A DNA stretch of 64,000 nucleotides from Nocardioides campestrisoli (GCF_013624435.2 NZ_CP061768.1:2324001-2388000), one strand, 5' to 3'. Positions 1 through 9,236 are shown, counted from the first letter of the stretch. Program-made: numbers and translations. Notes: a model not told the origin generated them from the sequence alone.

Positions 1-198
1 GCCGAGGGTCTGGTCTATCCCGATCTCGACCCCGTGCTGACGGCGCACGCGCTCACCTACATGGTCGAGCGCGTGGCGATGGCCTGGCTGACCGGCCGGG
101 CCGACTACGACGAGGAGGCGATGGTCGCGGCGATCAACGGGATCTGGGAGCGGGCCCTCGGTCTGGGCACCTACCAGCGTCCCGGCCAAGAAAAGTGA
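1..198 (+). CDS. C-terminal end of a TetR-type regulator (partial)
   Basis: An open frame runs from the first base to a TGA at 196-198 and gives 65 residues; the N-terminus, with the expected DNA-binding helix-turn-helix, lies outside the window. The visible part is helical, with a stretch reading LTYMVERVAMAWLTGRADYD followed by an ending rich in Trp, Glu and Leu. This resembles the last two helices of TetR-family ligand-binding domains, but with no HTH in view the family call rests on style alone. It lies about 100 bases upstream of the GMC oxidoreductase gene on the same strand, so it may regulate that gene. Any C-terminal helical domain of another regulator is a possible alternative. Confidence 0.45.
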   Translation, partial: AEGLVYPDLDPVLTAHALTYMVERVAMAWLTGRADYDEEAMVAAINGIWERALGLGTYQRPGQEK

Positions 199-300
199 GG
201 TAGATCTCAACTTTCCCTGGCTCCCGCGGGTGCGCACCCCCTAGGGTCCGGTTCACCCCGCGCGCCGTCCGGCCGCGGACGCGTCCGGCGGAGGTGCCTC

Positions 301-2265
301 ATGACCCACGGTCCGATGGAGCTCAACGAGCGGCAGGAGCAGGTCCTGCGGCTGATCTGCGACACCTTCGCACCCGGGGACGGCACCGTCCCGCCGGCCA
401 GCGCCCTCGGCGTACCGGAGGCGGTGCTCGGTCTGGTCGCCGGGAACCCGCGCGCGGCCGAGCGGGCGACGTTCACCCGACTGCTCGACCTGCTGGACAC
501 CCGGGTGGGCGGCTTCCTGCTCACCGGGAGACCCCGCGCCTTCTCGGCGCTCACGGCCGCCGACCGGGAGGCCGTACTCGTGGCGATGTCGCAGTCGCGG
601 GTGCCGCTGCGGCGTACCGCCTTCGGTGCGCTCAAGGGCGCGACCACCCTGGCGTACTACCTGGTGCCGGGACCGAGCGGGCACTCCCCCGTCTGGGACG
701 CGATCGGCTACCCCGGGCCGCTCGGCACCCGCCCGGACGCACCACCCCCTCCCCTGACGGTGGAGCGGGTCACGGCCGAACGCACGCTCGACTGCGACGT
801 GGTGGTCGTCGGCTCCGGGTCCGGCGGCGGCACGGCGGCGGCGGTCCTGGCGCAGGCGGGCCTCGACGTGGTGGTGCTGGAGCGCGGGGACTACTACGAC
901 GACGCCGACTTCGACGGTGGCGAGCTCTCCGGCCTGACCCGGCTCTACGCGAGCGGCCCCACCGCGACCGCCGAGGGCCAGCTCTCGCTGCTGGAGGGCG
1001 CCTGCCTGGGCGGCGGCACGGTGGTGAACTGGACGACCAGCTTCGCCACGCCGGACCGGGTGCGCGAGGAGTGGGCCGCCCTGGGGGCTGCCCAGTTCAC
1101 CGACCAGGAGTACTCCGCCGCCCTCGCCGCGGTGACCGGCCGGCTGGGCGTCAACCGGGACCACAACGTGCCCTCGACGCGCGACGAGGCACTCGAGCGC
1201 GGCGCCAAGGTGCTCGGCTGGCACGTCGACGCCATGCCCCGCAACGTCCAGGGCTGCGACCAGGGGATCGACTGCGGCCGCTGCGGCTACGGCTGCCGGC
1301 TGGGGGCCAAGCAGTCGGCCACCAAGACCTGGCTCGCCGACGCCGCCGAGCACGGCGCCCGTCTGGTCGTGGGCGCCAGCGCCCGCCGGGTCGTCGTCGA
1401 GCACGGGCGCGCCACCGGGGTCGAGGCGGTCGGGCCGGACGGCCACACGCTGACGGTGCGGGCCCGCGCGGTCGTGGCTGCGGGCGGGTCGCTGCAGACC
1501 CCCGCCCTGCTGCGTCGCTCGGGGCTGGAGAACCCGAACATCGGCCGCCACCTGCGCCTCCACCCGGCGACCGCGGTCTGGGCCCTGCACCACGAGGTGA
1601 TCAACCCCTGGGAAGGTGCGCTCCAGACGCGGTACTGCGACGAGCACGTCGACCTCGACGGCGACGGGTACGGCGTGATCTACGAGACCGGGCCCTCGAA
1701 CCCGGCCGCCGCCCTGGCCTTCCTCAACTGGCGAGGCGGGCGCCAGCACCTCGACATGATGCGCCAGCTGCCGCACGCCGGGGTGATCGGCGTGATCACC
1801 CGGGACCGCGACTCCGGGCACGTCGAGGTCGGCAAGGACGGCGAACCGGTGGTGCGCTACCGGCTCTCCGCGCGCGACCGCGACCACCTGCACCACGGGG
1901 TGGTGGGTGCCGCCCGTCTCGCCGAGGCCGCCGGTGCGCACACGATCTTCTCCGGCCACCAGTCCGGCGCGGGCTTCGAGCCGGGCCGGCGCGGCAGCCT
2001 GGAGACCTTCGCCGCAGAGGCACTCGCCAGCGGCTACGACCCCGGACGGTGTGCCATGGCCGCGCTCCACCTGATGGGCTCGGTGCGGATGGGCGGTGAC
2101 CCGACGACCTCCGCCCTCGACCCGGACGGCGCCACCTGGGAGGTCCCCAACCTGGTCGTGGCCGACGCGTCGACCTTCCCCACCGCCTCGGGGGTCAACC
2201 CGATGATCTCGGTGCAGGCGATCGCGTACATGAACGCGACGCGGCTGGCGGCTCGGCTGGGGTGA
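301..2265 (+). CDS. GMC-family FAD-dependent oxidoreductase, long-chain alcohol oxidase type
   Basis: The protein has 654 residues. A helical N-terminal region of about 120 residues resembles the extra domain of long-chain fatty alcohol oxidases. The FAD-binding Rossmann motif VVVVGSGSGGGTAAA follows at about residues 166-180, and its strand ends in the acidic residue of VVVLERG. A cysteine-rich segment reading CGRCGYGC lies near residues 325-332 and is typical of this branch. The C-terminus carries the GMC signature region MGSVRMGGDP and the closing segment SGVNPMISVQAIAYM. The family oxidises alcohols with FAD and passes electrons to oxygen or a carrier; the substrate here is unknown. The ATG at 301 follows GGAGGTG, a good ribosome site. 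The gene belongs to the chromosomal flank rather than the mobile region. Confidence 0.85.
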   Translation: MTHGPMELNERQEQVLRLICDTFAPGDGTVPPASALGVPEAVLGLVAGNPRAAERATFTRLLDLLDTRVGGFLLTGRPRAFSALTAADREAVLVAMSQSRVPLRRTAFGALKGATTLAYYLVPGPSGHSPVWDAIGYPGPLGTRPDAPPPPLTVERVTAERTLDCDVVVVGSGSGGGTAAAVLAQAGLDVVVLERGDYYDDADFDGGELSGLTRLYASGPTATAEGQLSLLEGACLGGGTVVNWTTSFATPDRVREEWAALGAAQFTDQEYSAALAAVTGRLGVNRDHNVPSTRDEALERGAKVLGWHVDAMPRNVQGCDQGIDCGRCGYGCRLGAKQSATKTWLADAAEHGARLVVGASARRVVVEHGRATGVEAVGPDGHTLTVRARAVVAAGGSLQTPALLRRSGLENPNIGRHLRLHPATAVWALHHEVINPWEGALQTRYCDEHVDLDGDGYGVIYETGPSNPAAALAFLNWRGGRQHLDMMRQLPHAGVIGVITRDRDSGHVEVGKDGEPVVRYRLSARDRDHLHHGVVGAARLAEAAGAHTIFSGHQSGAGFEPGRRGSLETFAAEALASGYDPGRCAMAALHLMGSVRMGGDPTTSALDPDGATWEVPNLVVADASTFPTASGVNPMISVQAIAYMNATRLAARLG

Positions 2266-2479
2266 TGCCCAGCGAGACCCGGTGGCTCAGCACGCCGGGG
2301 GCAGGTCGTGGACGGCGTCGAGAGGTACCCCGGGATCCGCTACGTCTGGAACGCCTGACACCGGTGAGATCAACAAGCTCATGGACCTCACGCTGAGCGG
2401 CACGGACCATCGGGGGTACGACTTCTCGTGAGCTCGTGACCTTCTGCGGGGCTCGCGTCCCCCGCTCTAGGCTGGACCG

Positions 2480-3244
2480 GTGAGCCACGTGCCAGCGGAG
2501 CCCATCACCTCCCAGGCCCCGGCTCTGGCGGGCCCGGTGATGCTCCACCAGAGCTGGCTGGACGTGACCTTCCTGCACTGGGCGATCGACCCGGAGCAGG
2601 TCGCTCACCGGATGCCGCCGGGCGTGCGGCCCGACACCCTGGACGGAGTCACCTACGTCGGGATGATCCCGTTCCGGACCGTCGGCTCAGGCCTCGTCGG
2701 CGGGCCGGCGGTCCCGTGGCTCGGCTCCTTCCTGGAGACCAACGTCCGGCTCTACTCCGTGGACGACACCGGACGGCGGGGCGTGGTGTTCCTCAGCCTC
2801 GACGCTGACCGGGCCGCGGTGGTAGCCGTTGCCCGCGCAGTGTTCGGGATGCCCTATCGATTGGCGCGGATGCGCCATCGGGCGAGCGGCGACGTGCACA
2901 CCTACGACGCTCGGCTGCGTCGCCCCGGCGCCCGCGTCCAGAGCCACCTCGTGGTCCGGAAGGGCGCCCGGCGCGAGGGCACGGAGCTGGACCACTTCCT
3001 CAGCGCCCGCTGGGGACTGCACGTGCGCCACCGGGGCCGAACCCTCTACATCCCCAACCAGCACGAGCCCTGGCCGGTGCACGACGCCGAGGTGCTCAGT
3101 CTCGACGACAACCTGCTGGCCTCGGTGGGGCTGCCCGGCCTGGCCACCTTCCCGCCGGACCACGTCGCGTTCAGCCCCGGTGTGCGCACCAGGTTCGGGT
3201 TGCCTACGGACGCGGCTCACGCCAGGGGCATCTCCCCCAGCTGA
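2480..3244 (+). CDS. YqjF/DUF2071-family protein
   Basis: The protein has 254 residues and begins with GTG at 2480; an in-frame ATG lies at 2540. The conserved DUF2071 core is recognisable: HQSWLDVTFLHWAIDPEQV near the N-terminus, then TYVGMIPFRTV, then a strand-rich middle (LETNVRLYSVDDTGRRGVVF) and the acetoacetate-decarboxylase-like segment containing YRLARMRHR. DUF2071 proteins share the acetoacetate decarboxylase-like fold, but their reaction is not established. The 3' end overlaps the HTH-coding end of the broken LuxR gene on the opposite strand by 28 bases. The 215 bases upstream hold no convincing gene, only short plus-strand coding-like scraps. Confidence 0.75.
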   Translation: MSHVPAEPITSQAPALAGPVMLHQSWLDVTFLHWAIDPEQVAHRMPPGVRPDTLDGVTYVGMIPFRTVGSGLVGGPAVPWLGSFLETNVRLYSVDDTGRRGVVFLSLDADRAAVVAVARAVFGMPYRLARMRHRASGDVHTYDARLRRPGARVQSHLVVRKGARREGTELDHFLSARWGLHVRHRGRTLYIPNQHEPWPVHDAEVLSLDDNLLASVGLPGLATFPPDHVAFSPGVRTRFGLPTDAAHARGISPS

Positions 3245-5786
3245 CGGCGCGAGCTGATCTCCAGGTTGCGGAAGATGCTGCGCAGGTGTGCCTCCACGGT
3301 GCGAGGACTCAGGAACAGGTGCGTGGCCACTTCCCGGGAGGTGGCCCCGGTCGCCACCTGTCGCGCGATCTGCAGCTCCTGCGCCGTGAGGGCATCGACG
3401 GGGTGAGCGGTGCGCTTGCGCGGCCGTTCCCCCGTCGCTCACAGCTCGTGGGCCGCACGTGTCGCGAACGCCTCCGCAACCATGTCCGAGAGCATCCGGT
3501 GGGCGGTACGGAGCCGAGCGCCCACTCCGTGCCACTGGCGCGGGCACGCTCGTCCAGCTGGCCGAGCGCGTCGGCCGCGAGCTCCAGGTCGCCGGCTCGC
3601 GCGGCCGCCTCGACGAGCTCGGGCAAGGCCATGCTGCTGTGCCCCAGCTCGCGGGACCCGCACGCCTGCGCCGCCGCCTTCGCCGCGGCCGGATAGTCGC
3701 CCAGGCCGTTGTGCAGCACCGCGAGGATGTAGTTGGCCAGCATGGCCTCAGTGCCCCCCGGACGGCCCGTCGTCTGCGCCGCGATGTCGGCGTGGAGCGC
3801 GACGGTCTCGGCTTCGCGCCCGCGCCAGGCAGCCAGCATGAGCCGGTCGAGGCGAAGGGGCGTCCCACCGATGGCCTGGGTGATCGCCGCTTGCTCGGCA
3901 GCCAGCTCCTCGGCCTGGGACAGCTCCCCGGCGAGCACCAGCGCCATGGACCGGATCAGGAGTGCGGCCGGGAGCGCGAAGATGGCGCCGGAGTCGCGGG
4001 CGAGCCGGACGTTGCGGCTGGTGAGCACCTCGACGAGGTCGTCGTCGAACAGCACCATGGCGGTCCGACTGGCGAACCACCACAGCTGGCTCTCGCTGAC
4101 GTTCACCGACGTGGCGCGGGAGACGTCCGCGCGGAAGGACTCAAGCGCCCGGCGCAGCTCCGGGACGCCCGACTCGATGCCTTCGGTGTAGGTACGTGCC
4201 AGCCCGTCCAGCAACAGGTCCAAGGGCCGCGGCGGCACGGGGGCCGCGGGTGCGGCGAGGGCCGCCTCGGCGACCTCGCGGAAGCCTCGCCCGTCCTGCG
4301 GGCCGATGATGATCGCCGCGTTGAGGGCGTGCAGGTAGGCGCCGCGCGCCATACCGGCGTCGAGTGGGGCCAGCGCGGTGGCGGCTTCCAGCATGACCGC
4401 GGGAACCTCGCGCCCGAGTGACCGGTGGAACGCGATCTGGGCTCGCACGAGCTTGACCTGGGCGTCCTGCAACGGCGCGAGCGGTCTGGACTCCGCGACG
4501 GCCAGCAGCTGCAGCGCGGCATCCCACGCACCAGCCTCCTGCTTCAGAGCCGCGGCACGCAGCGCGCGGTGCGCGCGGTCCTCCGGATCGGGGGTCAGCT
4601 CGGCCGCACGCTGCAGGAACGCCGCGGCCGCGGCCACGCCGCCGCGGGCCTGCGCCCGTCCGGCCGCGCGCTCGAGCTGCAGGGCGGCCTCCTCGTCGGT
4701 GGACATCACGGACTGGGCACGGTGCCAGGCGTGCCGGTCGGGATCGACCTGCGGGTCCGTGGCCGCGGCCACTGCGTGGTGGGCGCGGCGGCGGTCCGAG
4801 GGTGCAGCGGCCGCGTAGATCGCCGAACGGACGAGCGGGTGCCGGAACCGCACGCGGGTGTCGAGCTCCAGCAGGCCGGCATCCTCGGCGGGGGCGACCG
4901 CCTCGCGGGCGATGCCCAGCTGGTCCGCCGCGCGCCACAGCAGCGCCGGCTCGCCGGTGGGCTCCGCCGCCGCTGTGAGGAGCAGCAGCTGCGTCTCGGC
5001 GGGGAGGCTCTTCGACCTGCGCGAGAAGCTCTGCTCGAGGCGGCGCGGAATGTCCTGGGTGTGTGGTGTCGCGAAGCCCCCCGCCAGGGCCGCCGGCTGC
5101 ACGCTCCCGGGCAGCTCCATCAACGCGAGCGGGTTGCCTCGTGCCTCGGCGACGATCCGGTCGCGCACGCCGTCGTCCACCGGCGCTCCGATCGCCGCGG
5201 ACAGCACCTGACGCGCATCGCGGTCGGTGAGCCCGGCGACGCGCATCTCCGGCAGTCCGATGAACGGGTGCGCGTCTCCCCCGGGCTCCCGGACGGCGAA
5301 GAGCAGCACCACGCGCTCCGCCTGCATCCTCCGGGCCACGAAGGCGAGGACCTGGGCCGAGGCCTGGTCCAACCACTGCGCATCGTCGACGAGACACGCC
5401 AGCGGCTTCTCCTCGGCGACCTCGGCCAACAGGTTGAGGGTCGCCAGACCCACCAGGAACCGGTCCGGGGCGGCACCTCCCTCGAGCCCGAAGGCCACGC
5501 CGAGGGCCGACTGCTGAGGCGCAGGCAGCGAGCCGGCGCGGGCCAGCAAGGGGGCACACAGCTGGTGCAGCCCGGCGAACGCGAACTGCGTCTCCGACTC
5601 CGACCCGACTGAGGACGTCACCTGCATCCCCCCGGCCTCCGCGACGTCGCGCGCGTGGCGCAGGAGCTCGGTCTTGCCGATCCCCGCTTCGCCGCGAACC
5701 GTCAGCACCGCGCTGCGACCAGCCCGCGCCTGGCCGAGCAACTGGTCGATCGACGTGAGCTCTGCGTGCCGGCCCACGAGTTTCAC
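3217..5786 (-). pseudogene. Broken LuxR-family AAA ATPase regulator
   Basis: The GTG at 5786 follows an AGGAG site by eight bases. The frame opens with the AAA/MalT-type nucleotide-binding domain: Walker A GEAGIGKTELL at about residues 35-45, and Walker B-like LACLVDDAQWLD. A long TPR-like helical region follows. After the segment GTEWALG (about 3530) the frame is lost. The next family-typical segment, RTAHRMLSDMVAEAFATRA, is in another frame, so a stretch of roughly 40-45 codons appears deleted. In that second frame a TGA at 3439-3441 follows HEL. The LuxR HTH (LTAQELQIARQVATGATSRE, then SPRTVEAHLRSIF) resumes in the same frame, ending at 3217. A frame-disrupting deletion plus a nonsense codon separate sensor from DNA-binding domain, so the gene should be inactive. 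Sequencing error could explain one lesion, less easily both. Confidence 0.8.
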
Positions 5787-5934
5787 GATTAACGCTCCTG
5801 TGCGGTCGACTCGGAGCACGTGATTCTCACAGACGCGGACCTGCCGGGCAACGAACGGGAAGCACACGTGGACTCTGCTGGGTCGGGAACGGCGTCGCCG
5901 GAAACGCCAGCCAGGGAAGAGAAGGCCGAAATGC

Positions 5935-5974
5935 GAACCGCCTCAGCGCTGCTCTCGCAGCCCTGAGGCGGTTC
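5935..5974. repeat. Perfect 12-bp inverted repeat with 16-base loop
   Basis: GAACCGCCTCAG at 5935-5946 is exactly complementary to CTGAGGCGGTTC at 5963-5974. The hairpin would be very stable, but no T-run follows on either strand, so it is not a textbook terminator. It lies between the start of the broken regulator and the recombinase gene and could be a terminator, a protein-binding site or part of an attachment region. Confidence 0.6.
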
Positions 5975-6101
5975 ATCTTGTGGGCGATACTGGGTTCGAA
6001 GTCGAGGTAAGGGGTTCTGGACCACCCTCGTTTCGCGTGCCAAAATGGCCTCTGACCTGCGGTTATGCTGATTTCCAGCCTTGTCCAGATCTGAGCACTT
6101 A

Positions 6102-6141
6102 TGGACACGAAACCCGGATCTATGGACACGTAGTGGACACG
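6102..6141 (+). repeat. Three TGGACACG direct repeats upstream of the recombinase
   Basis: Exact copies of TGGACACG lie at 6102-6109, 6123-6130 and 6134-6141, ending 18 bases before the recombinase ATG; two have longer matches around the octamer (ATGGACACGA). Their number and position suit arm-type recombinase sites or binding sites for an autoregulator or excisionase. No function is shown directly. Confidence 0.5.
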
Positions 6142-6159
6142 AAATGAGGTCTCGGGACC

Positions 6160-7395
6160 ATGCCTCGACGAGCGGAACGACGGCAGTTCGGACAGATCAG
6201 CAAGCTGCCCAGCGGCCGCTACCGAGCACGGTACGCCGATCCCGACGGACGCCTGACAGCCGATGGTGAAGTGCTTCGCCATAGCGCCCCTCACACGTTC
6301 GACACGAAGGGTGACGCGGAGGCGTGGCTGGCCGACGAACGTCGGCTGATCGTCGCAGATACCTGGACGGCACCGTCGGTGCGGCGCGCGGAGCGCGCAC
6401 GGGCCACCGAGACGTTCGCGGTCTACGCCGAGCGCTGGCTGAAGAACCGCAAGGTGAAGGGCCAACCGCTGGCCGCCCGCACCATCGACCACTACCAGTA
6501 CGCACTCAAGCGGTTCCTCCTACCGTCCTTCGGGTCCATGCAACTACGCGACATCACCCCCGAAACTGTCGCCGACTGGTACGACACCACCGCTACGGAC
6601 CGGCCCACCATGCGAGCCCACGCGTACTCACTGCTCCGGGCCATCATGCGGACCGCTGCCGACCCCACGAAGCACAACGGCACTCCCCTGATCCCCTACA
6701 ACCCCTGCGGCATCTCAGGCGGGGGCACCTCCGGGAAGAAGCGCAACATTCGACCCGCCTCGCTCGACGAGATCATCACGATCGTGTCGCACATGCCCGA
6801 GCAACACCGGCTCATGGTTCTTCTCGCCGACAGTTGCGCCCTGCGGTTCGGTGAGCTCGCCGAGCTTCGCCGCATGGACGTCGACGTGAAGAACGCCGTC
6901 ATCCACGTCCGCCGCAGCGTCGTTCGCTCGGTCTCCGCCGGCGTGGTGGCCAAGGCGCCCAAGAGCGAAGCCGGGATCCGCGACGTCCCCATTCCCCCCG
7001 ACATCATCGACGCCATCATGGAGCACAAGACCCAGCACGCCGCCCCGGGCCACCAGGGCCTCATGTTCCCGGGCGCCAACGGTAACCATCTGGCGCCGAG
7101 CGCGTTCTACGGCAAGGTCTCCAAGAAGCGCCGCGGCAAGCCCGACACCCAGGGCTTCGGCTGGTTCGAGGCGCGCCGACTGGCTGGCCGCGAGGACCTG
7201 CGCTTCCACGACCTGCGCCATGGCGCCCTCACCGAAGCCGCACGGCACGGCGCCACTCTTGCCGAGCTCATGGCACTGGGCGGACACTCCACCAGCCACG
7301 CGGCCATGCGTTATCAACAGGCCGCCTCCGACCGACTCGCCGAGCTCGCGCGAAAGCGAGCAGAAGCCCGGGGTTGGAAAGCGGATGCGGGGTGA
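6160..7395 (+). CDS. Tyrosine recombinase (phage-type integrase)
   Basis: The protein has 411 residues. An N-terminal arm-binding-like region (QISKLPSGRYRARYADPDG) is followed by the SAM-like core-binding domain (FAVYAERWLKNRKVKG...TIDHYQYALKRFLLP) at about residues 90-150. The catalytic domain shows the first Arg in CALRFGELAEL (about 228), the box HDLRHGALTEAA (about 349-360), and the His and nucleophile Tyr in GHSTSHAAMRYQ (Tyr about 385). All expected catalytic residues are therefore present and the enzyme looks intact. Such recombinases integrate and excise phages and conjugative elements. This is the only recombinase of that kind in the window and it sits at the border between chromosomal-style genes and the defence and transfer cargo. 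No excisionase gene is adjacent. Confidence 0.92.
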   Translation: MPRRAERRQFGQISKLPSGRYRARYADPDGRLTADGEVLRHSAPHTFDTKGDAEAWLADERRLIVADTWTAPSVRRAERARATETFAVYAERWLKNRKVKGQPLAARTIDHYQYALKRFLLPSFGSMQLRDITPETVADWYDTTATDRPTMRAHAYSLLRAIMRTAADPTKHNGTPLIPYNPCGISGGGTSGKKRNIRPASLDEIITIVSHMPEQHRLMVLLADSCALRFGELAELRRMDVDVKNAVIHVRRSVVRSVSAGVVAKAPKSEAGIRDVPIPPDIIDAIMEHKTQHAAPGHQGLMFPGANGNHLAPSAFYGKVSKKRRGKPDTQGFGWFEARRLAGREDLRFHDLRHGALTEAARHGATLAELMALGGHSTSHAAMRYQQAASDRLAELARKRAEARGWKADAG

Positions 7396-7602
7396 GCACG
7401 TCCCATCACCTTGGTTCGAGCCCTCCTAGGACATCTAGTCACGCGTGGCGACGCCCACCAGCTAGGTGCCCGAAGGCGGCCCCTGACCTGCGAAGACACC
7501 TCCCAACGTCCTCCAGCGTCAGAGATCGTCTTTCGTTGGCGTGTGTCGCGGGTGTGTTCCCAAACAACCGTGAACACCGGTTGCGCCCCATGGCCCTGCC
7601 AA

Positions 7603-7635
7603 GACCGAAGTGGCCCAATTTTGACGCCGTCGACA
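7603..7635 (+). mobile_element. Relic of an IS21-type right end
   Basis: The segment begins ACCGAAGTGGCCCAATTTTG and ends CGTCGACA. The intact IS21-family element at 15894-18091 has, after istB, ACCGAAGTGGCCTAACTTCC and ends in GCGTCGACA. The shared start, the shared terminal octamer and the same orientation suggest the end of a related element whose remainder has been lost. No istA or istB remains are recognisable beside it. Confidence 0.4.
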
Positions 7636-7675
7636 GTCGCGAATCGCCCGTTGCTGGGTAGCCTTAACCTCCTCC

Positions 7676-7725
7676 AGCAGCTACGCGCATTTGGCGTGAT
7701 GCGTCATCGGAAACAGGTCGTCGGC
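7676..7725 (-). pseudogene. Relic of a TrmA/RumA-type methyltransferase C-terminus, copy 1
   Basis: Read on the minus strand this gives DDLFPMTHHAKCA, then a TAG, then LLEE. The pattern FPMTHHxECVALLE is the usual C-terminal end of TrmA/RumA (RlmD)-type uracil-5-methyltransferases. The rest of the gene is absent and the frame is interrupted, so this is a remnant. A second, better-preserved copy lies at 9270-9345. Confidence 0.5.
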
Positions 7726-7736
7726 ACTCTCGGAGT

Positions 7737-9236
7737 TCAGAAACCCAGCAGCTTGCCGAACGCCGAGAAAAAGGCGTCGAACGCCCGCGCCAGCGGGTTG
7801 CGGGCACCCTCCGAGCTCGCCTTCTGCCAGAAGAGAGGGTGCGAGCCGGTGAACTCGTCGTCAACCAGCGGTGTCCGACCCCACAGGTAGGGCCAGAACA
7901 CCTCGGTGCGATCGACGCCCACGTGCAGCCGCGAGTCGAAGCCCATAAGCAGGTGCTGCTCCATCCGCGTGGTGCCGCCGCGGGGATTCGTCGCCTCTAC
8001 GGCGCCGTGGCCTTGCACGACGAGGCTCCCGGTGCCGGCGAACAGGATGTAGCGCACCTGCCAAGTGGCAAACGCCTGGATCCCCCACCGCCAGCGCGTC
8101 TCGAGCCGGGGCGTGCCGATGACGCCCACGACGTGACGCGGGCGCATGACTAGGCCGGGGTGGTCGGTGAAGTCGATGCGCATCAGGTAGGAGTCCGGGT
8201 CGTCTGGCGTAGACAACGTCGCCGCCGTGACGCGCTCGTCGCCCGTGACGCGGCTGAGGCCGTGGAGACCGGCGGCGAAGCTGATGAACGGCGAGGACCA
8301 GTCGTAAAGCAGGTGGCTGCGTACCCGCCCTTGCACCGGCCGTACGTGCTCCGAGCGGGCGGACAGCAACTCGCTGGGACCGAGCTCGACCGTCAACGTT
8401 CGTTCGGCCGGTGAGGTCCGGACCTCGCCGGCCTCACCCTCCTGCCCGGCGAGGCGGATCCGCCGGTGCACGCGGTGGACCAGTGGCATCAGGACGAAGT
8501 AGGCGATGGTCCTGACGACCGGCGGCAGGAGCAGCACGAGCAGGGCGACGACGGCCAGCCAGCGCCACGACCGCGCCCACTGGTCGACGACCCACCCGAT
8601 GCCCGACCCCTGGGTCTGCTCCAGGCTGCGCTCCTCCGCCTGCTTCTGGGCCAACTCCGACTCGGCGGCGTCGATCTCCCGCGCCGAGGAGGCAAACGTG
8701 GCGTCCGCACCGACCTGCTCGAGCTTCTGCTGGGGCGTCAGGTCCGGGTCACCCATCACCGAAGCCGCGGTCTCGGCTTCAGCAAGGCTCGACTCAAGGG
8801 TCTCGAGCGACTCCTGCGCCGACTCGGCGGCCCGCTCCTTGAGGTCGCACGTGTTGGGCACAACGGGCAGGTTCTCGACGATGGAGCGGAGGCGACCGCA
8901 TTCCTCGCTCTCCGTCACCTTCTCCGCGACCTCGGAGCGCTTGGCCGAGACCCGCTCGCCGAGCGCTTCGACCTCGGCATCGATGCTCTCCAGCCGCGAG
9001 GCGACCTCCTCGCGCTGCGCCTCCGCGAGGTCGGCTCGCAGCCGGGTGAGCTCATCCTCGAGCGCGGCGCGCTCCTCGGCCACCTGCCGCAGGCGGTCGC
9101 GGTCGATCACCGCGTCCTTGATCGCGGGAACCGCGGCCTGGACGAGCAGAAGCCCGACGAACAAGGCGAGCACGACGGCGAGCAGCGACCCTGCCTTCCT
9201 GAGCGCGAAGCCCAGGACTGCCGAGACCAGACGCAC
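7737..9236 (-). CDS. Two-pass membrane protein with long periplasm-facing coiled coil
   Basis: The protein has 499 residues and is not recognised with certainty. Residues 15-37 form a hydrophobic N-terminal helix. About 160 residues of heptad-rich, Glu/Arg/Ala-rich coiled coil follow (DRLRQVAEERAALEDELTRL), with two cysteines (EECGRL, PNTCDL) that could form a disulfide. A second membrane helix (WRWLAVVALLVLLLPPVVRT) lies near 222-243. The C-terminal 240 residues are strand-rich, with segments such as FAGTGSLVVQGHGAVE that recall AIM24-like beta domains. The layout suggests an extracytoplasmic coiled coil and a cytoplasmic beta domain. It is flanked on both sides by relics of a TrmA-type gene, so it may be original chromosome enclosed by rearrangement. 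Confidence 0.7.
   Translation of the reverse strand: MRLVSAVLGFALRKAGSLLAVVLALFVGLLLVQAAVPAIKDAVIDRDRLRQVAEERAALEDELTRLRADLAEAQREEVASRLESIDAEVEALGERVSAKRSEVAEKVTESEECGRLRSIVENLPVVPNTCDLKERAAESAQESLETLESSLAEAETAASVMGDPDLTPQQKLEQVGADATFASSAREIDAAESELAQKQAEERSLEQTQGSGIGWVVDQWARSWRWLAVVALLVLLLPPVVRTIAYFVLMPLVHRVHRRIRLAGQEGEAGEVRTSPAERTLTVELGPSELLSARSEHVRPVQGRVRSHLLYDWSSPFISFAAGLHGLSRVTGDERVTAATLSTPDDPDSYLMRIDFTDHPGLVMRPRHVVGVIGTPRLETRWRWGIQAFATWQVRYILFAGTGSLVVQGHGAVEATNPRGGTTRMEQHLLMGFDSRLHVGVDRTEVFWPYLWGRTPLVDDEFTGSHPLFWQKASSEGARNPLARAFDAFFSAFGKLLGF

Larger units (their letters stand above)
5787..6159. other. Boundary region between the chromosomal flank and the recombinase gene
   Basis: No gene is convincing in these 373 bases. 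They contain the start region of the broken LuxR gene, a 12-bp perfect inverted repeat (5935-5974) and three TGGACACG direct repeats just before the recombinase gene. The region is a plausible place for a recombinase promoter and for attachment or arm-type sites, but no core attachment site can be named from one sequence. No tRNA is visible. Confidence 0.5.
7396..7736. other. Gene-poor stretch with insertion-sequence and methyltransferase relics
   Basis: These 341 bases after the recombinase carry no credible gene. They contain a relic resembling the right end of an IS21-type element (7603-7635) and a decayed copy of the 3' end of a TrmA/RumA-type methyltransferase gene on the minus strand (7676-7725). 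The stretch looks like repeated insertion and deletion at one site. Confidence 0.5.

Noticed and set aside
253..2070. Long open frames on both strands inside the GMC oxidoreductase gene
   Set aside because: Their translations are Arg/Gly/Pro-rich shadows of a high-GC gene, without family motifs, while the 301-2265 frame has clear FAD and GMC signatures.
7410..7430. T-loop-like GGTTCGAGCC sequence after the recombinase, as a possible tRNA attachment fragment
   Set aside because: No acceptor, D or anticodon arm can be folded around it and no matching stem partner is present.
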